In this document: in pieces, positions 1 to 8,443 of the stretch
Layout of the letters: each line of letters opens with the position of its first letter
Position numbering within the stretch: position 1 is the first letter of the stretch
NCBI RefSeq assembly: GCF_902833145.1
Contig: NZ_CADFEN010000008.1
Span: 186,001 to 250,000, forward strand
Direction: 5' to 3'
Origin: Burkholderia sp. BCC0506
GTDB lineage: Bacteria > Pseudomonadota > Gammaproteobacteria > Burkholderiales > Burkholderiaceae
Length of the DNA: 64,000 nucleotides
The notes under the pieces: generated by a model
The model's database searches: none
Seen by the model: the letters and a program-made list of their open reading frames with translations, nothing else
Told to the model about the DNA's origin: nothing
Position numbers and translations under genes: made by a program

Positions 1-933
1 GGCACGCTGCCGAAGGGCGCGCTGCGCGTCGACGTGCCGTCCGCCAATGCATGGCTCGAGGTGCGGCTGCAGACGAGCGGCGGGCGCGACCTGACGAACG
101 TGAAGAAGCTGCAGCGCGCGATCCGCGTGGTGCCGCTGTCGGTCTACACGGGTGCCGAGCGTGGCGCATCGGTCGCGGTCCATGCGGGCAGCGCGCCGTC
201 CGAAGCGGTGGGCGGCGGCACGCCGGCCGAGCAGGTGGCCGCGCTCGACCCGAAGGCGTTCTTCACGCGCTTCGCGCAGGCGCTGCAGGACAATCCGCCG
301 CCGGCCGACGACGCGCACGCGCAGGAATCGCTCGCCGACATCGGCGTGACGGCCGGCTACCCGGTGCTGTGGACGGGCGACCGTCTGACGGCCGCGACGG
401 CCGGCGTCGCCGAGGCGCGCGCACGGCTCGCGACGCCGCCGTCGAACCTGCTGAACGCGAACGGCTGGACCTGGATCGGCGATACGGCCGGCAAGTACGG
501 CCAGGACTACGCACTGCGCGCATACGCGGCTTACACGCAGTTCGGCGCCGCGACGCGCGACGACGAAACGCTCGCGATCACCCGCGTCGACAGCGACGGC
601 CATCCGCTGAACGGCGCGAACCGCTACGTGCTGCATTTCGCGCCGGGCGCGCTGCCGCCGGTGCGCGCGTTCTGGACGCTCACGCCGTACACGACCAACG
701 GCGCGCTGCCCGACGTCGGGTCGGCGCGCCGCTCGCTCGGCGATCGCGACCGGCTGCGCCGCAATCGCGACGGCTCGATCGACGTCGTCGTGTCGGCATC
801 GCCGGGCGGCACGCATGCGGCCAACTGGCTGCCGGCGCCGCGAACCGATTTCGCGCTCGCGTTGCGCCTGTACGCGCCGAAGCCGCAGGCGAGCGACGGG
901 TCGTGGATGCCGCCCGTCGTCGTCCGGAAATGA
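1..933 (+). CDS. DUF1254/DUF1214 domain protein, C-terminal part
   Basis: The frame is open from the first base of the window, so the start and N-terminal DUF1254 half lie outside; 310 residues are visible. The C-terminal DUF1214 signature is clear: FWTLTPY near residue 224, a run resembling SLGDRDRLRRNRDGS, then NWLPAP near residue 275 and LYAPKP close to the end. Family members are about 450-490 residues, often exported, and of unsettled biochemical function. The family call is sure; the role is not. The gene ends 152 bp before the next gene, with no obvious terminator. Confidence 0.85.
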   Translation, partial: GTLPKGALRVDVPSANAWLEVRLQTSGGRDLTNVKKLQRAIRVVPLSVYTGAERGASVAVHAGSAPSEAVGGGTPAEQVAALDPKAFFTRFAQALQDNPPPADDAHAQESLADIGVTAGYPVLWTGDRLTAATAGVAEARARLATPPSNLLNANGWTWIGDTAGKYGQDYALRAYAAYTQFGAATRDDETLAITRVDSDGHPLNGANRYVLHFAPGALPPVRAFWTLTPYTTNGALPDVGSARRSLGDRDRLRRNRDGSIDVVVSASPGGTHAANWLPAPRTDFALALRLYAPKPQASDGSWMPPVVVRK

Positions 934-1085
934 ACGGTTGACCGCCGCCGTTGTCCGACCGGCGGGCGCGGCGGCGGCGCCCGATCTCCGTTCCGTCCCC
1001 TCCTGAGCCTATACTTTCGGGATAGCGTGCGCGGCCGCACCGGTTGACCGGCGCGGCCCGGCATCCATTCCCGAGGCATTCAAGC

Positions 1086-4000
1086 ATGGCAAGCGCAGAC
1101 AAAGAAACCGTAACCTCGACCCTCCATGCCCTCGGCGGCGTTGCACGCTCCCGCCGGACCCGGCGTATCGGCATCGGCGTGCTGATCTTCGTCGTTTTAT
1201 TCGGACTGCTCGGCTTCTTCGCGGCGCCGCCGCTGATCCGCCATGTCGCCGAACAGCAGTTGAGCAAGCAGCTCGACCGGCCGGCCACGATCCAGCGCAT
1301 CGCGCTGAACCCGTACACGCTGAACCTCGAAGCCGACGGCATTCATCTCGGCGAGCGCGGCGGCCAGGGCGATTTCGTCGACATCGGCAAGCTCGTCGTG
1401 AGGCCGTCGTGGTCGTCGCTGTTCCGCGGCGCGCCGATCGTCAACGAAATCCGCCTCGATTCGCCGCGCTTTCACGTCATCCGCTACGACGCGCAGCGCT
1501 TCAACTTCACCGACCTGATCGAGAAGTTCTCGTCGCCGTCGCCGAAGCCGGACAGCAAGCCGACGCCGTTCTCGGTATCGAACATCCAGGTCAACGACGG
1601 CCGGATCGACTTCGACGACCGCCTGCTGAACGAAAAGCACGTGGTCGACAACTGGACGCTCGGCATTCCGTACATCGCGACGCTGGCCTCGAAGACCGAC
1701 ATCTTCGTCGAGCCGACGCTGCGCGCACGCTTCGACGGCAGCCCGATCTCGATCGACGGCAAGACCAAGCCGTTCGCGCAGTCGCGCGAATCGGAGATCG
1801 CGCTGAAGTTCGACCGTATCGACGTGCCGAAGCTGATTTCGTACGTGCCGGCGAAGCTGCCGGTGGCCGTGACGAGCGGCCTGCTCAGCAGCAACCTCAC
1901 GGTCAATTTCGTGATGAGCGGCGAGACGCCCGCGCTGCGTGTGTCGGGCACCGTCGACCTGAACGACGCGAAGGTGACCGACCGCGCGTCGGCGCCGCTG
2001 TTCGCCGCGCGCGGCGTGCACGTCGCGGCGGCCGGCCTCGAGCCGTTGCGCAACGCGATGCACTTCGACGAGATCCGGCTCGACCAGCCGGTGGTCGATC
2101 TGTCGCGCGACAAGCAGGGCGTGCTGAACGTCGAGAAGCTCGTCGCGCAACCGGCCGCCGCGCCGAAGGCCGCGGCCGGCCAGCCGGTCGCGTCGGCCGC
2201 CGCCGTTTCCGGTGCGTCCGCCGCGTCCCGTACCGCCGTCGCCGCCGCCAGCGGCGCGAAGGCCGAAGGCAGCGCCGCCGCGAAGGTAGCACCGCCGCTC
2301 GACCTGACGATCCGCCACGTCGCGATCGACGGCGGCACGATCAACATCGACGACCGCGTGCCCGCGACGCCGACCGCGATGTCGCTGACGAAGCTCGCCG
2401 CGACGCTCGACGGCTTCTCGCTGCAGGGCAAGACGCCGGCGAAGTACACGCTGTCGACGTCGTTGTCGCGCGGCGGCGACGTGAAGGCCGAAGGCGCGTT
2501 CAACCTCGCCGCGAAGCAGGCCGACACGAAGCTGACGGTCGCCGCGCTCGCGCTGCCGGCGCTGCAGCCGTACCTCGGCGAGGCGACGCGTGCGCGCGTG
2601 CTCGACGGCACGCTCGGCGCGACCGTCAACGCGAAGACCGACTGGGGCAAGACGCCGCTCGCCGCGGAAGTCGCCGACAGCACGGTCAGCCTGAAGTCGC
2701 TGAAGATCGCCGCGCCGGACAACAAGGCGCCCGCGATCGCGCTGCCCGACGCGAATGCGAAGATCACGAAGGTCGACGTCGCCGCGCGCACCGCGGAGAT
2801 CGCGAGCGTCGACGCGACGGGCCTCGCGCTCGACGTGAAGCGGCTGAAGGACGGCAAGATCGACCTCGCGGCGCTGGCCGAACCCGCTCAGGCGGCGGTG
2901 CCGGCGCGCACGGTCGCGCGCAAGGCCCAGGCCGCCGCGCCGACGTGGCACTACCGGATCGACGCGCTGAACGTGAAGGACGGGGCCGCGAACTTCACCG
3001 ACCTGTCGACGCCGCGCCCGGTGAAGCTGGCGATCAAGCCGCTGGAGCTGTCGGTGCAGAAGGTGAGCGACGACCTGACGAAGCCGCTGCCCGTGCAACT
3101 GAAGGCGACGCTGAACCGCAAGGGCTCGCTGAACGTGACGGGCGACGTGACCGCGCAGCCGCTGAAGCTCGGCCTGAAGATCAACGGCAACCGCCTCGAC
3201 GCGGCCGCGTTCGAGCCGTACTTCGGCAGCGCGCTGAACGCGACGATCGCGAGCGCGCTGCTCAACGCGCAGGGCAACCTGACGTTCGCGCAGGTGAAGG
3301 ACACGCCCCGCGCGACCTACCGCGGCGACGTCGCGCTGGTCGACGTGCGGATGCTCGACAAGGCGACCTCCGACCCGTTCGCCGGCTGGCGCTCGCTCGC
3401 GCTGTCCAACCTGAAGGCGAACTACGACGAGAAGGGCACCGACGTCGACGCGGCGCGCGTGACGTTCTCGAACTTCTACGGCCGCGTGCTGCTCGACGCG
3501 CAGGGGCGGCTGAACCTGAAGGACGTGGTCGCGAAGGAGACGGGCCCCGCGCAGTCGCTCACGCGCGACGCGAGCAAGGGCGAGCCGGTGCCGCTGTCGC
3601 CGGGCGTGACGCCGCCGGCCGCCGCGCAGGCCGCATCGGCCGCGGCCGCGCAGCAGGCGTCCGTACCGGCCGCCGCGTCGGCGACGGTGGTCGTGAAGGC
3701 CGCGCCGCAGCCGCAGAACCCGGTGCGGATGCACTTCGGCGAACTGGTGCTGCAGAACGGCCGCGTCACGTACACGGACAACTTCATCAAGCCGAACTAC
3801 ACCGCGAACCTCGTCGCGATCAAGGGCACGGTCGGTGCGTTCGGCACGGATTCGACGACGTCCGCGCCGGTCGACGTCGCCGCGAACCTCGCGGGCAACG
3901 GGCCGATCTCGATCAAGGGCTCGGTGAATCCGCTGATCGAGAAACCGGCGCTCGACCTCACGGCGGTCGCGCACGATATCGAGCTGACCAACCTGACGCC

Positions 4001-4913
4001 GTATTCGGCGAAGTACGCGGGCTACCCGATCACGAAGGGCAAGCTCAACGTCGACCTGCACTACCAGCTCGCGAACGACCAGCTGTCGGCGAACAACCAC
4101 ATCTTCATCGACCAGCTCACGTTCGGCGATCGCATCGAGAACGACACGGCGACGAAGCTGCCGGTGAAGCTGGCGATCTCGCTCTTGAAGAACACGCGCG
4201 GCCAGATCGACGTGAACCTGCCGGTGTCGGGCTCGCTGTCGAATCCGGAGTTCAGCGTCGGCGGGCTGATCTGGCACGCCGTGCTGAACCTGATCGCGAA
4301 GGCCGTCACGTCGCCGTTCACGCTGCTCGCGAATGCGTTCGGCGGAGGCGGCGGCGAGGATCTCGGCTACGTCGAGTTCGCGCCGGGCTCGTCCGAACTG
4401 ACCGACGCGCAGCAGAAGAAGCTCGACACCGTCGTGAAGATGCTGACCGAGAAACCGTCGATCCGCCTCGACCTGATCGGCCGGGTCGATCCGGCGCAGG
4501 ACACGCCGGGGCTGCGCGACGCGTACGTCGAGCGGCTGGTGCGCCAGCAGAAGCTGAAGGACGTGGTCGGCCAGGGCGAGAGCATCGACCCGATGTCGGT
4601 GAAGGTCGACAAGGCCGAATACTCGAAGTACCTGACGCGCGCGTACAAGGCCGCCGACTTCAAGAAGCCGCGCAACCTCGTCGGCCTGCAGAAGACGCTG
4701 CCCGATGCGGACATGAAGCAGGCGCTCGCCGATCACGCGCCGGCCGACGACAACGCGCTGCGTGCGCTCGCGCAGCAGCGCGCGCAGGTCGTGCGCCAGT
4801 ACCTCGACGGCAAGATCGATGCGAGCCGCATGTTCGTCGTCGCGCCGAAGCTCGACGCGAAGGGCATTTCGGACAAGGGCGCGACGACCCGCGTCGATTT
4901 CGGGCTGCAGTAA
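1086..4913 (+). CDS. DUF748 (AsmA-like) large envelope protein
   Basis: Protein of 1275 residues. A basic N-terminus (RSRRTRR) precedes one transmembrane helix at about 28-47, then a very long periplasmic repeat region of the DUF748/AsmA type, with Ala-rich linkers near 365-400 and 840-870. Near residue 1094 an OmpA-like beta/alpha motif begins (GYVEFAPGSSELTD), as is usual at the end of DUF748 proteins. AsmA-like proteins form hydrophobic grooves thought to bridge the inner and outer membranes for lipid transport; that role is inferred here. I chose the ATG at 1086 because it follows a GAGGC-like site and directly starts a normal N-terminus; a start at 1044 would add 14 atypical residues. 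Single gene, closed by a strong terminator. Confidence 0.9.
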   Translation: MASADKETVTSTLHALGGVARSRRTRRIGIGVLIFVVLFGLLGFFAAPPLIRHVAEQQLSKQLDRPATIQRIALNPYTLNLEADGIHLGERGGQGDFVDIGKLVVRPSWSSLFRGAPIVNEIRLDSPRFHVIRYDAQRFNFTDLIEKFSSPSPKPDSKPTPFSVSNIQVNDGRIDFDDRLLNEKHVVDNWTLGIPYIATLASKTDIFVEPTLRARFDGSPISIDGKTKPFAQSRESEIALKFDRIDVPKLISYVPAKLPVAVTSGLLSSNLTVNFVMSGETPALRVSGTVDLNDAKVTDRASAPLFAARGVHVAAAGLEPLRNAMHFDEIRLDQPVVDLSRDKQGVLNVEKLVAQPAAAPKAAAGQPVASAAAVSGASAASRTAVAAASGAKAEGSAAAKVAPPLDLTIRHVAIDGGTINIDDRVPATPTAMSLTKLAATLDGFSLQGKTPAKYTLSTSLSRGGDVKAEGAFNLAAKQADTKLTVAALALPALQPYLGEATRARVLDGTLGATVNAKTDWGKTPLAAEVADSTVSLKSLKIAAPDNKAPAIALPDANAKITKVDVAARTAEIASVDATGLALDVKRLKDGKIDLAALAEPAQAAVPARTVARKAQAAAPTWHYRIDALNVKDGAANFTDLSTPRPVKLAIKPLELSVQKVSDDLTKPLPVQLKATLNRKGSLNVTGDVTAQPLKLGLKINGNRLDAAAFEPYFGSALNATIASALLNAQGNLTFAQVKDTPRATYRGDVALVDVRMLDKATSDPFAGWRSLALSNLKANYDEKGTDVDAARVTFSNFYGRVLLDAQGRLNLKDVVAKETGPAQSLTRDASKGEPVPLSPGVTPPAAAQAASAAAAQQASVPAAASATVVVKAAPQPQNPVRMHFGELVLQNGRVTYTDNFIKPNYTANLVAIKGTVGAFGTDSTTSAPVDVAANLAGNGPISIKGSVNPLIEKPALDLTAVAHDIELTNLTPYSAKYAGYPITKGKLNVDLHYQLANDQLSANNHIFIDQLTFGDRIENDTATKLPVKLAISLLKNTRGQIDVNLPVSGSLSNPEFSVGGLIWHAVLNLIAKAVTSPFTLLANAFGGGGGEDLGYVEFAPGSSELTDAQQKKLDTVVKMLTEKPSIRLDLIGRVDPAQDTPGLRDAYVERLVRQQKLKDVVGQGESIDPMSVKVDKAEYSKYLTRAYKAADFKKPRNLVGLQKTLPDADMKQALADHAPADDNALRALAQQRAQVVRQYLDGKIDASRMFVVAPKLDAKGISDKGATTRVDFGLQ

Positions 4914-4937
4914 GCGCGACCGCCTTCCGTCATCCGA

Positions 4938-4973
4938 CGCCGCGCCCGCACCCGCCGGGCGCGGCGGTTTTTT
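4938..4973 (+). terminator. Rho-independent terminator after the DUF748 gene
   Basis: A perfect 11-bp GC stem (4938-4948 with 4956-4966, left arm CGCCGCGCCCG), a 7-nt loop and six T at 4968-4973. It lies 25 bp past the stop codon of the DUF748 gene and just before the convergent small gene. Confidence 0.95.
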
Positions 4974-4982
4974 CAGCGTCCT

Positions 4983-5204
4983 TCAGCGCCCGGCGATCGC
5001 CGGTTCGCGCTTGTCCAGCTCCTTCCTCGCGGCCAGCGGCAGACGCGCGTCGTCCCACTGCGTCAGCCACTCGACTTCCTTCGCGGTGAACACCTGTCCG
5101 TAGTTGCGCAGTGCGTACTGCAGCGCGTCGACGACGTGATGGCGGATGATTTCGGGGGTACGTGCATCGTCCAGCACGAACCGGAGGGCTTCCAGGGTCG
5201 ACAT
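4983..5204 (-). CDS. Small conserved hypothetical protein (73 aa)
   Basis: A 73-residue acidic, soluble-looking protein beginning MSTLEALRFVLDDART and ending DKREPAIAGR. It contains a helical middle (IRHHVVDALQYALRNYG) and no signal peptide or membrane segment. The ATG at 5204 was chosen because the open frame upstream (to 5294) has noncoding-like composition. It sits convergent to the DUF748 gene and shares that terminator region. I do not recognise a named family; codon use is normal for the genome, so it is probably a real gene. Confidence 0.65.
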   Translation of the reverse strand: MSTLEALRFVLDDARTPEIIRHHVVDALQYALRNYGQVFTAKEVEWLTQWDDARLPLAARKELDKREPAIAGR

Positions 5205-5454
5205 ACTCGTGCTCCGGGTCAGGGAAAACCCTTTATCACACACCAATAGTCGCGGGCCAAGCCGAAAAAAAATCCCGCTGCACGGCGGGCGCACGCGATG
5301 ACCGCCGATTGCGACCGCTTCGTGTCATTTGCGATTGGTTACGTTTGACAGAGAACAGAAAGCCCCGCTTCATCCGAGCGCCGCACGATCCGGCGATATT
5401 TTGTGCGCCTGATGGCAGGTCACGCAGTTCAACATCAATCGGTGAGGTGGGGTG

Positions 5455-7131
5455 ATGATTTCCAGGTTCGTCAAGCAACGGAAAATGGCGGTGATGGTGG
5501 CGGGCGCGCTGGCGCTCGCCGGCGCGGGCGTGCATGCGGCGCAACAGGACGGCAACGCTCAGGGCGAGGGCAACGGGCGGGCGAGCCGCGTCGTGAAGCA
5601 CGTGCTGCTGCTGAGCATCGATGGCCTGCACGAGCAGGATCTCGCGCGCTGCATCGGCGCAAATACGTGCCCGAACATCGCGGTGCTCGCGAAGAGCGGC
5701 GTGACGTACGCGAATGCGTATACGCCGGGCCTGTCGGATTCGTTCCCGGGCCTCGCCGCACTCGTGACGGGCGGTTCGCCGAAGACGGCCGGCCTGTTCT
5801 ACGACGTGTCGTACGACCGCAACCTGTACGCGCCGAGCGACACGACCTGCTCGGGCAAGCAGGGCTGGAACGTCGTGTTCGACGAGACGACCGGCATCGA
5901 TGCGCTCAACGGCGGCGCGCTCGTGCACCTCGACGGCGGCGGCGCGTTCAATCCGCAGGCGATCCCGCATGCGAAGGTCAACGGCCAGTGCGTGCCGGTC
6001 TACCCGCACAACTACGTGAAGACCAACACGGTGTTCGAGGCCGTGAAGGCCGGCGTGCCGAACGCGCGCACCGCGTGGGCCGACAAGCACGCGTGGGGCT
6101 ACGACTGGCTGAACGGCCCGTCGGGCACGGGCGTCGACGACCTGATGCGCACCGAGATCAACTCGATCGACCCGGCGACCAACACGGCCTACACCGACGT
6201 CTACTCGCACACCGCGCGCTTCGACAACCTGCACGTGCAGGCGCTGATCAACCAGATCGGCGGCCGCGATTCGACCGGCACGAAGAGCGCGCCGGTGCCG
6301 ACGCTGTTCGGCGCGAATTTCCAGACGCTGAGCGTCGCGCAGAAGGCGCCGGTCGCGAAGGGCGGCGGCTATCTCGACGCCGACTTCACGCCGAACGGGC
6401 AGGTCGCGAACGCGATCACGTATGTCGACGACGCGATCGGCCGCGTCGTCGCGGCGCTGAAGCAGGCGAACCTGTATACGTCGACGGCCGTGATCGTCAC
6501 GGCCAAGCACGGCCAGTCGCCGAGCGATCGCACGAAGCTCGTGAAGAACGGCGACACGCTGACGAAGCTGCTCGAAGCGAACAACTTCCTCGACCCGAAC
6601 GGCAACTTCGGCCAGAACAATACGGCGACGGGCAACCTGAACGACGGTTCGGGCCTGGTCGGCACGGGCTTCGTGCAGACCGACGACGTCGGGCTGATCT
6701 GGCTGCGCGACCGCAGCCAGCGCACGGCGGTGGTGCAGACGCTGAAGGCGAACCTCGGCTGCAACGCGCCGGGAATCTGCGCGGACGGCCCGCAGGCGTA
6801 CGTGCTGTACGGCGCGGCGCTCGCCGATCGCTTCGGCGATCCGGCCAACGGCCGCACGCCGGACATCGTCGTCCAGCCGAATCCGGGCGTGATCTACACG
6901 TCGAGCACGAAGAAGGACGAGGAGCACGGCGGCAACGCGCCGGACGACAGCCACCTGGGCCTGCTCGTGTCGTATCCGGGCATTCATCGTGCGCGCACGG
7001 TGAACGATCTCGTCGGCACGAAGCAGGTCGCGCCGACGATCCTCGCGCTGCTCGGCGCCGACCCGCGCCTGCTGCAGGCGGTCGTGGCCGAGAACACGCA
7101 CGTGTTGCCGGGGCTCGGTATCGGGCGTTGA
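5455..7131 (+). CDS. Exported alkaline-phosphatase-superfamily phosphodiesterase-like protein
   Basis: A 558-residue protein with an N-terminal signal peptide (hydrophobic core AVMVAGALALAGAG, cleavage near VHA-A). The type I phosphodiesterase/nucleotide pyrophosphatase fold follows: LLLSIDGLH carries the first metal Asp, and SDSFPGLAALVTG occupies the nucleophile position with Ser rather than Thr. Later VTAKHGQSP stands where the family usually has a T-S-D-H-G metal site, so the canonical Asp is Lys here. GTG at 5452 precedes the ATG at 5455; I prefer ATG, 6 nt after GAGGT. Likely a periplasmic phosphodiesterase, substrate unknown. Monocistronic. Confidence 0.8.
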   Translation: MISRFVKQRKMAVMVAGALALAGAGVHAAQQDGNAQGEGNGRASRVVKHVLLLSIDGLHEQDLARCIGANTCPNIAVLAKSGVTYANAYTPGLSDSFPGLAALVTGGSPKTAGLFYDVSYDRNLYAPSDTTCSGKQGWNVVFDETTGIDALNGGALVHLDGGGAFNPQAIPHAKVNGQCVPVYPHNYVKTNTVFEAVKAGVPNARTAWADKHAWGYDWLNGPSGTGVDDLMRTEINSIDPATNTAYTDVYSHTARFDNLHVQALINQIGGRDSTGTKSAPVPTLFGANFQTLSVAQKAPVAKGGGYLDADFTPNGQVANAITYVDDAIGRVVAALKQANLYTSTAVIVTAKHGQSPSDRTKLVKNGDTLTKLLEANNFLDPNGNFGQNNTATGNLNDGSGLVGTGFVQTDDVGLIWLRDRSQRTAVVQTLKANLGCNAPGICADGPQAYVLYGAALADRFGDPANGRTPDIVVQPNPGVIYTSSTKKDEEHGGNAPDDSHLGLLVSYPGIHRARTVNDLVGTKQVAPTILALLGADPRLLQAVVAENTHVLPGLGIGR

Positions 7132-7210
7132 GCGTGGGGAAGGGCAGTGCGCCTGCGGCATGACCGGGGCGCATCGAACGGTAGAACCTGGCGAATCGGC
7201 CGGCGATATG

Positions 7211-7247
7211 AAAACAGCCGCTGCGATCGTCGTTCGATCGCAGCGGC
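7211..7247 (-). terminator. Terminator of the cyd operon
   Basis: A 13-bp perfect stem (7217-7229 with 7235-7247, arm GCCGCTGCGATCG) with a 5-nt loop, followed on the minus strand by a short T run (A at 7211-7214). It lies 9 bp past the last gene of the cyd operon and faces the end of the phosphodiesterase gene. Confidence 0.85.
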
Positions 7248-7255
7248 CGCTTCGC

Positions 7256-7435
7256 CTACTTCACCGCAAACAGCGTCAGGTTCATGAAGATCTTGAACGC
7301 ATAGCCGAGCGTGACGGCGCCGACCACGCCACCCGCCCACAAGACGACGAACCACATCCAGCCGCGCATTCGCGGCCGCGGCGCGCCGGGCTGGCCGGCA
7401 GAGGAATCAGTGGTGGTAGTAATGCTGGTCTTCAT
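7256..7435 (-). CDS. DUF2474-like small membrane subunit of the quinol oxidase operon
   Basis: A 59-residue protein, MKTSITTTTDSS... then a basic RMRGW and one transmembrane helix (about 27-52: MWFVVLWAGGVVGAVTLGYAF), ending LFAVK. It overlaps the end of cydB by 29 nt in another frame, which implies translational coupling. Small single-helix proteins (CydX/YbgT, and DUF2474 in CIO-type operons) usually sit third in these operons and stabilise the oxidase. The WFVVLWAGG stretch fits DUF2474. Family assignment is by eye; role is inferred from position. Confidence 0.75.
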   Translation of the reverse strand: MKTSITTTTDSSAGQPGAPRPRMRGWMWFVVLWAGGVVGAVTLGYAFKIFMNLTLFAVK

Positions 7436-8414
7436 GGCGCACCTTGCCTCGGAATACCCAGTAACCCATCGTCGTGTAGGCGATGATGATCGGGAGGATA
7501 ACCGCTGCGCCGACCAGCGTGAAGGTCTGGCTCGAACGCGGCGCCGCCGCTTCCCAGATCGTCATCGTCTGCGGAATCGCATACGGGAACAGCGTGACGA
7601 GCAGGCCGACGTAGCCGAGCAGCACCAGCGCCAGCGCGAGCACGAACGGCGTCATGTCGTGCCGGTCGCGCACCGCGCGGCGCATCCACACCGCGCACGC
7701 GGCCACCAGGAACGGCACCGGCAGCAGGCGCCAGAACAGCCCCGAATCGAACCAGCGCTGCGCGATGGCCGGATCCTGCAGCGGCGTCCACAGGCTGACG
7801 ACCGCGATGAAGCCGAGCAGCACGACGGTCAGCGGCCACACGACGCGATGCAGGCGGCGCTGCAGGTCGCCTTCGGTCTTCGCGACGAGCCAGCAGCAGC
7901 CGAGCAGCGCGTACGTGACGATCAGGCCGAGGCCGGTCAGCAGGCTGAACGGCGTGAGCCAGTCGAATGCGCCGCCGGCGTATACGCCGTCCTTCACGTC
8001 GATGCCTTGCAGGAATGCGCCGAGCGCGATGCCCTGGAACAGCGTCGCGCCGGCCGAGCCGCCGATGAACGCGAGATCCCACAGCTGCTTCGTGCGCCGC
8101 GCCTTCGCGCGAATCTCGAACGACACGCCGCGGAAGATCAGGCACACCAGCATGAAGATCAGCGGCAGGTACAGCGCCGACAGCACGGTCGAATAGACGA
8201 CCGGGAACACCGCGAACAGCCCGGCGCCGCCGAGCACGAGCCACGTCTCGTTGCCGTCCCACACGGGCGCGACCGTGTTCATCATCAGGTCGCGTTCCTT
8301 CTCGTCCGGGAAGAACGGGAAGACGATGCCGATGCCGAGGTCGAAGCCGTCGAGCACGACGTACATGAAGAGCCCCAATGCGATGATCGCGGCCCAGATT
8401 ACGGTGACGTCCAT
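7407..8414 (-). CDS. cydB: Cytochrome bd-type (cyanide-insensitive) quinol oxidase subunit II
   Basis: A 335-residue integral membrane protein with about eight or nine helices. The N-terminus carries VVLDGFDLGIG, and PVWDGNETWLV follows near residue 50; both are conserved CydB motifs. The C-terminal tail is His-rich (HEDQHYYHH). CydB pairs with CydA in the inner membrane to form the terminal oxidase that moves electrons from ubiquinol to O2. Length and sequence are of the CioB (cyanide-insensitive) type. It starts 29 bp after cydA, and its end overlaps the DUF2474-like gene. It is very likely cotranscribed from the cydA promoter. Confidence 0.95.
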   Translation of the reverse strand: MDVTVIWAAIIALGLFMYVVLDGFDLGIGIVFPFFPDEKERDLMMNTVAPVWDGNETWLVLGGAGLFAVFPVVYSTVLSALYLPLIFMLVCLIFRGVSFEIRAKARRTKQLWDLAFIGGSAGATLFQGIALGAFLQGIDVKDGVYAGGAFDWLTPFSLLTGLGLIVTYALLGCCWLVAKTEGDLQRRLHRVVWPLTVVLLGFIAVVSLWTPLQDPAIAQRWFDSGLFWRLLPVPFLVAACAVWMRRAVRDRHDMTPFVLALALVLLGYVGLLVTLFPYAIPQTMTIWEAAAPRSSQTFTLVGAAVILPIIIAYTTMGYWVFRGKVRHEDQHYYHH

Positions 8415-8443
8415 AGGTTTTCTCGTATGCGAAGGGAGGGGGC

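Noticed and set aside
1197-4736. Open minus-strand frame of about 1179 codons under the DUF748 gene
   Set aside because: Arg/Ala/Val-rich composition typical of antisense shadows of GC-rich genes; no motifs, and the plus-strand gene has clear domains.
5236-7161. Long minus-strand open frame under the phosphodiesterase-like gene
   Set aside because: Shadow of the real gene: low-complexity composition and no start or motif.
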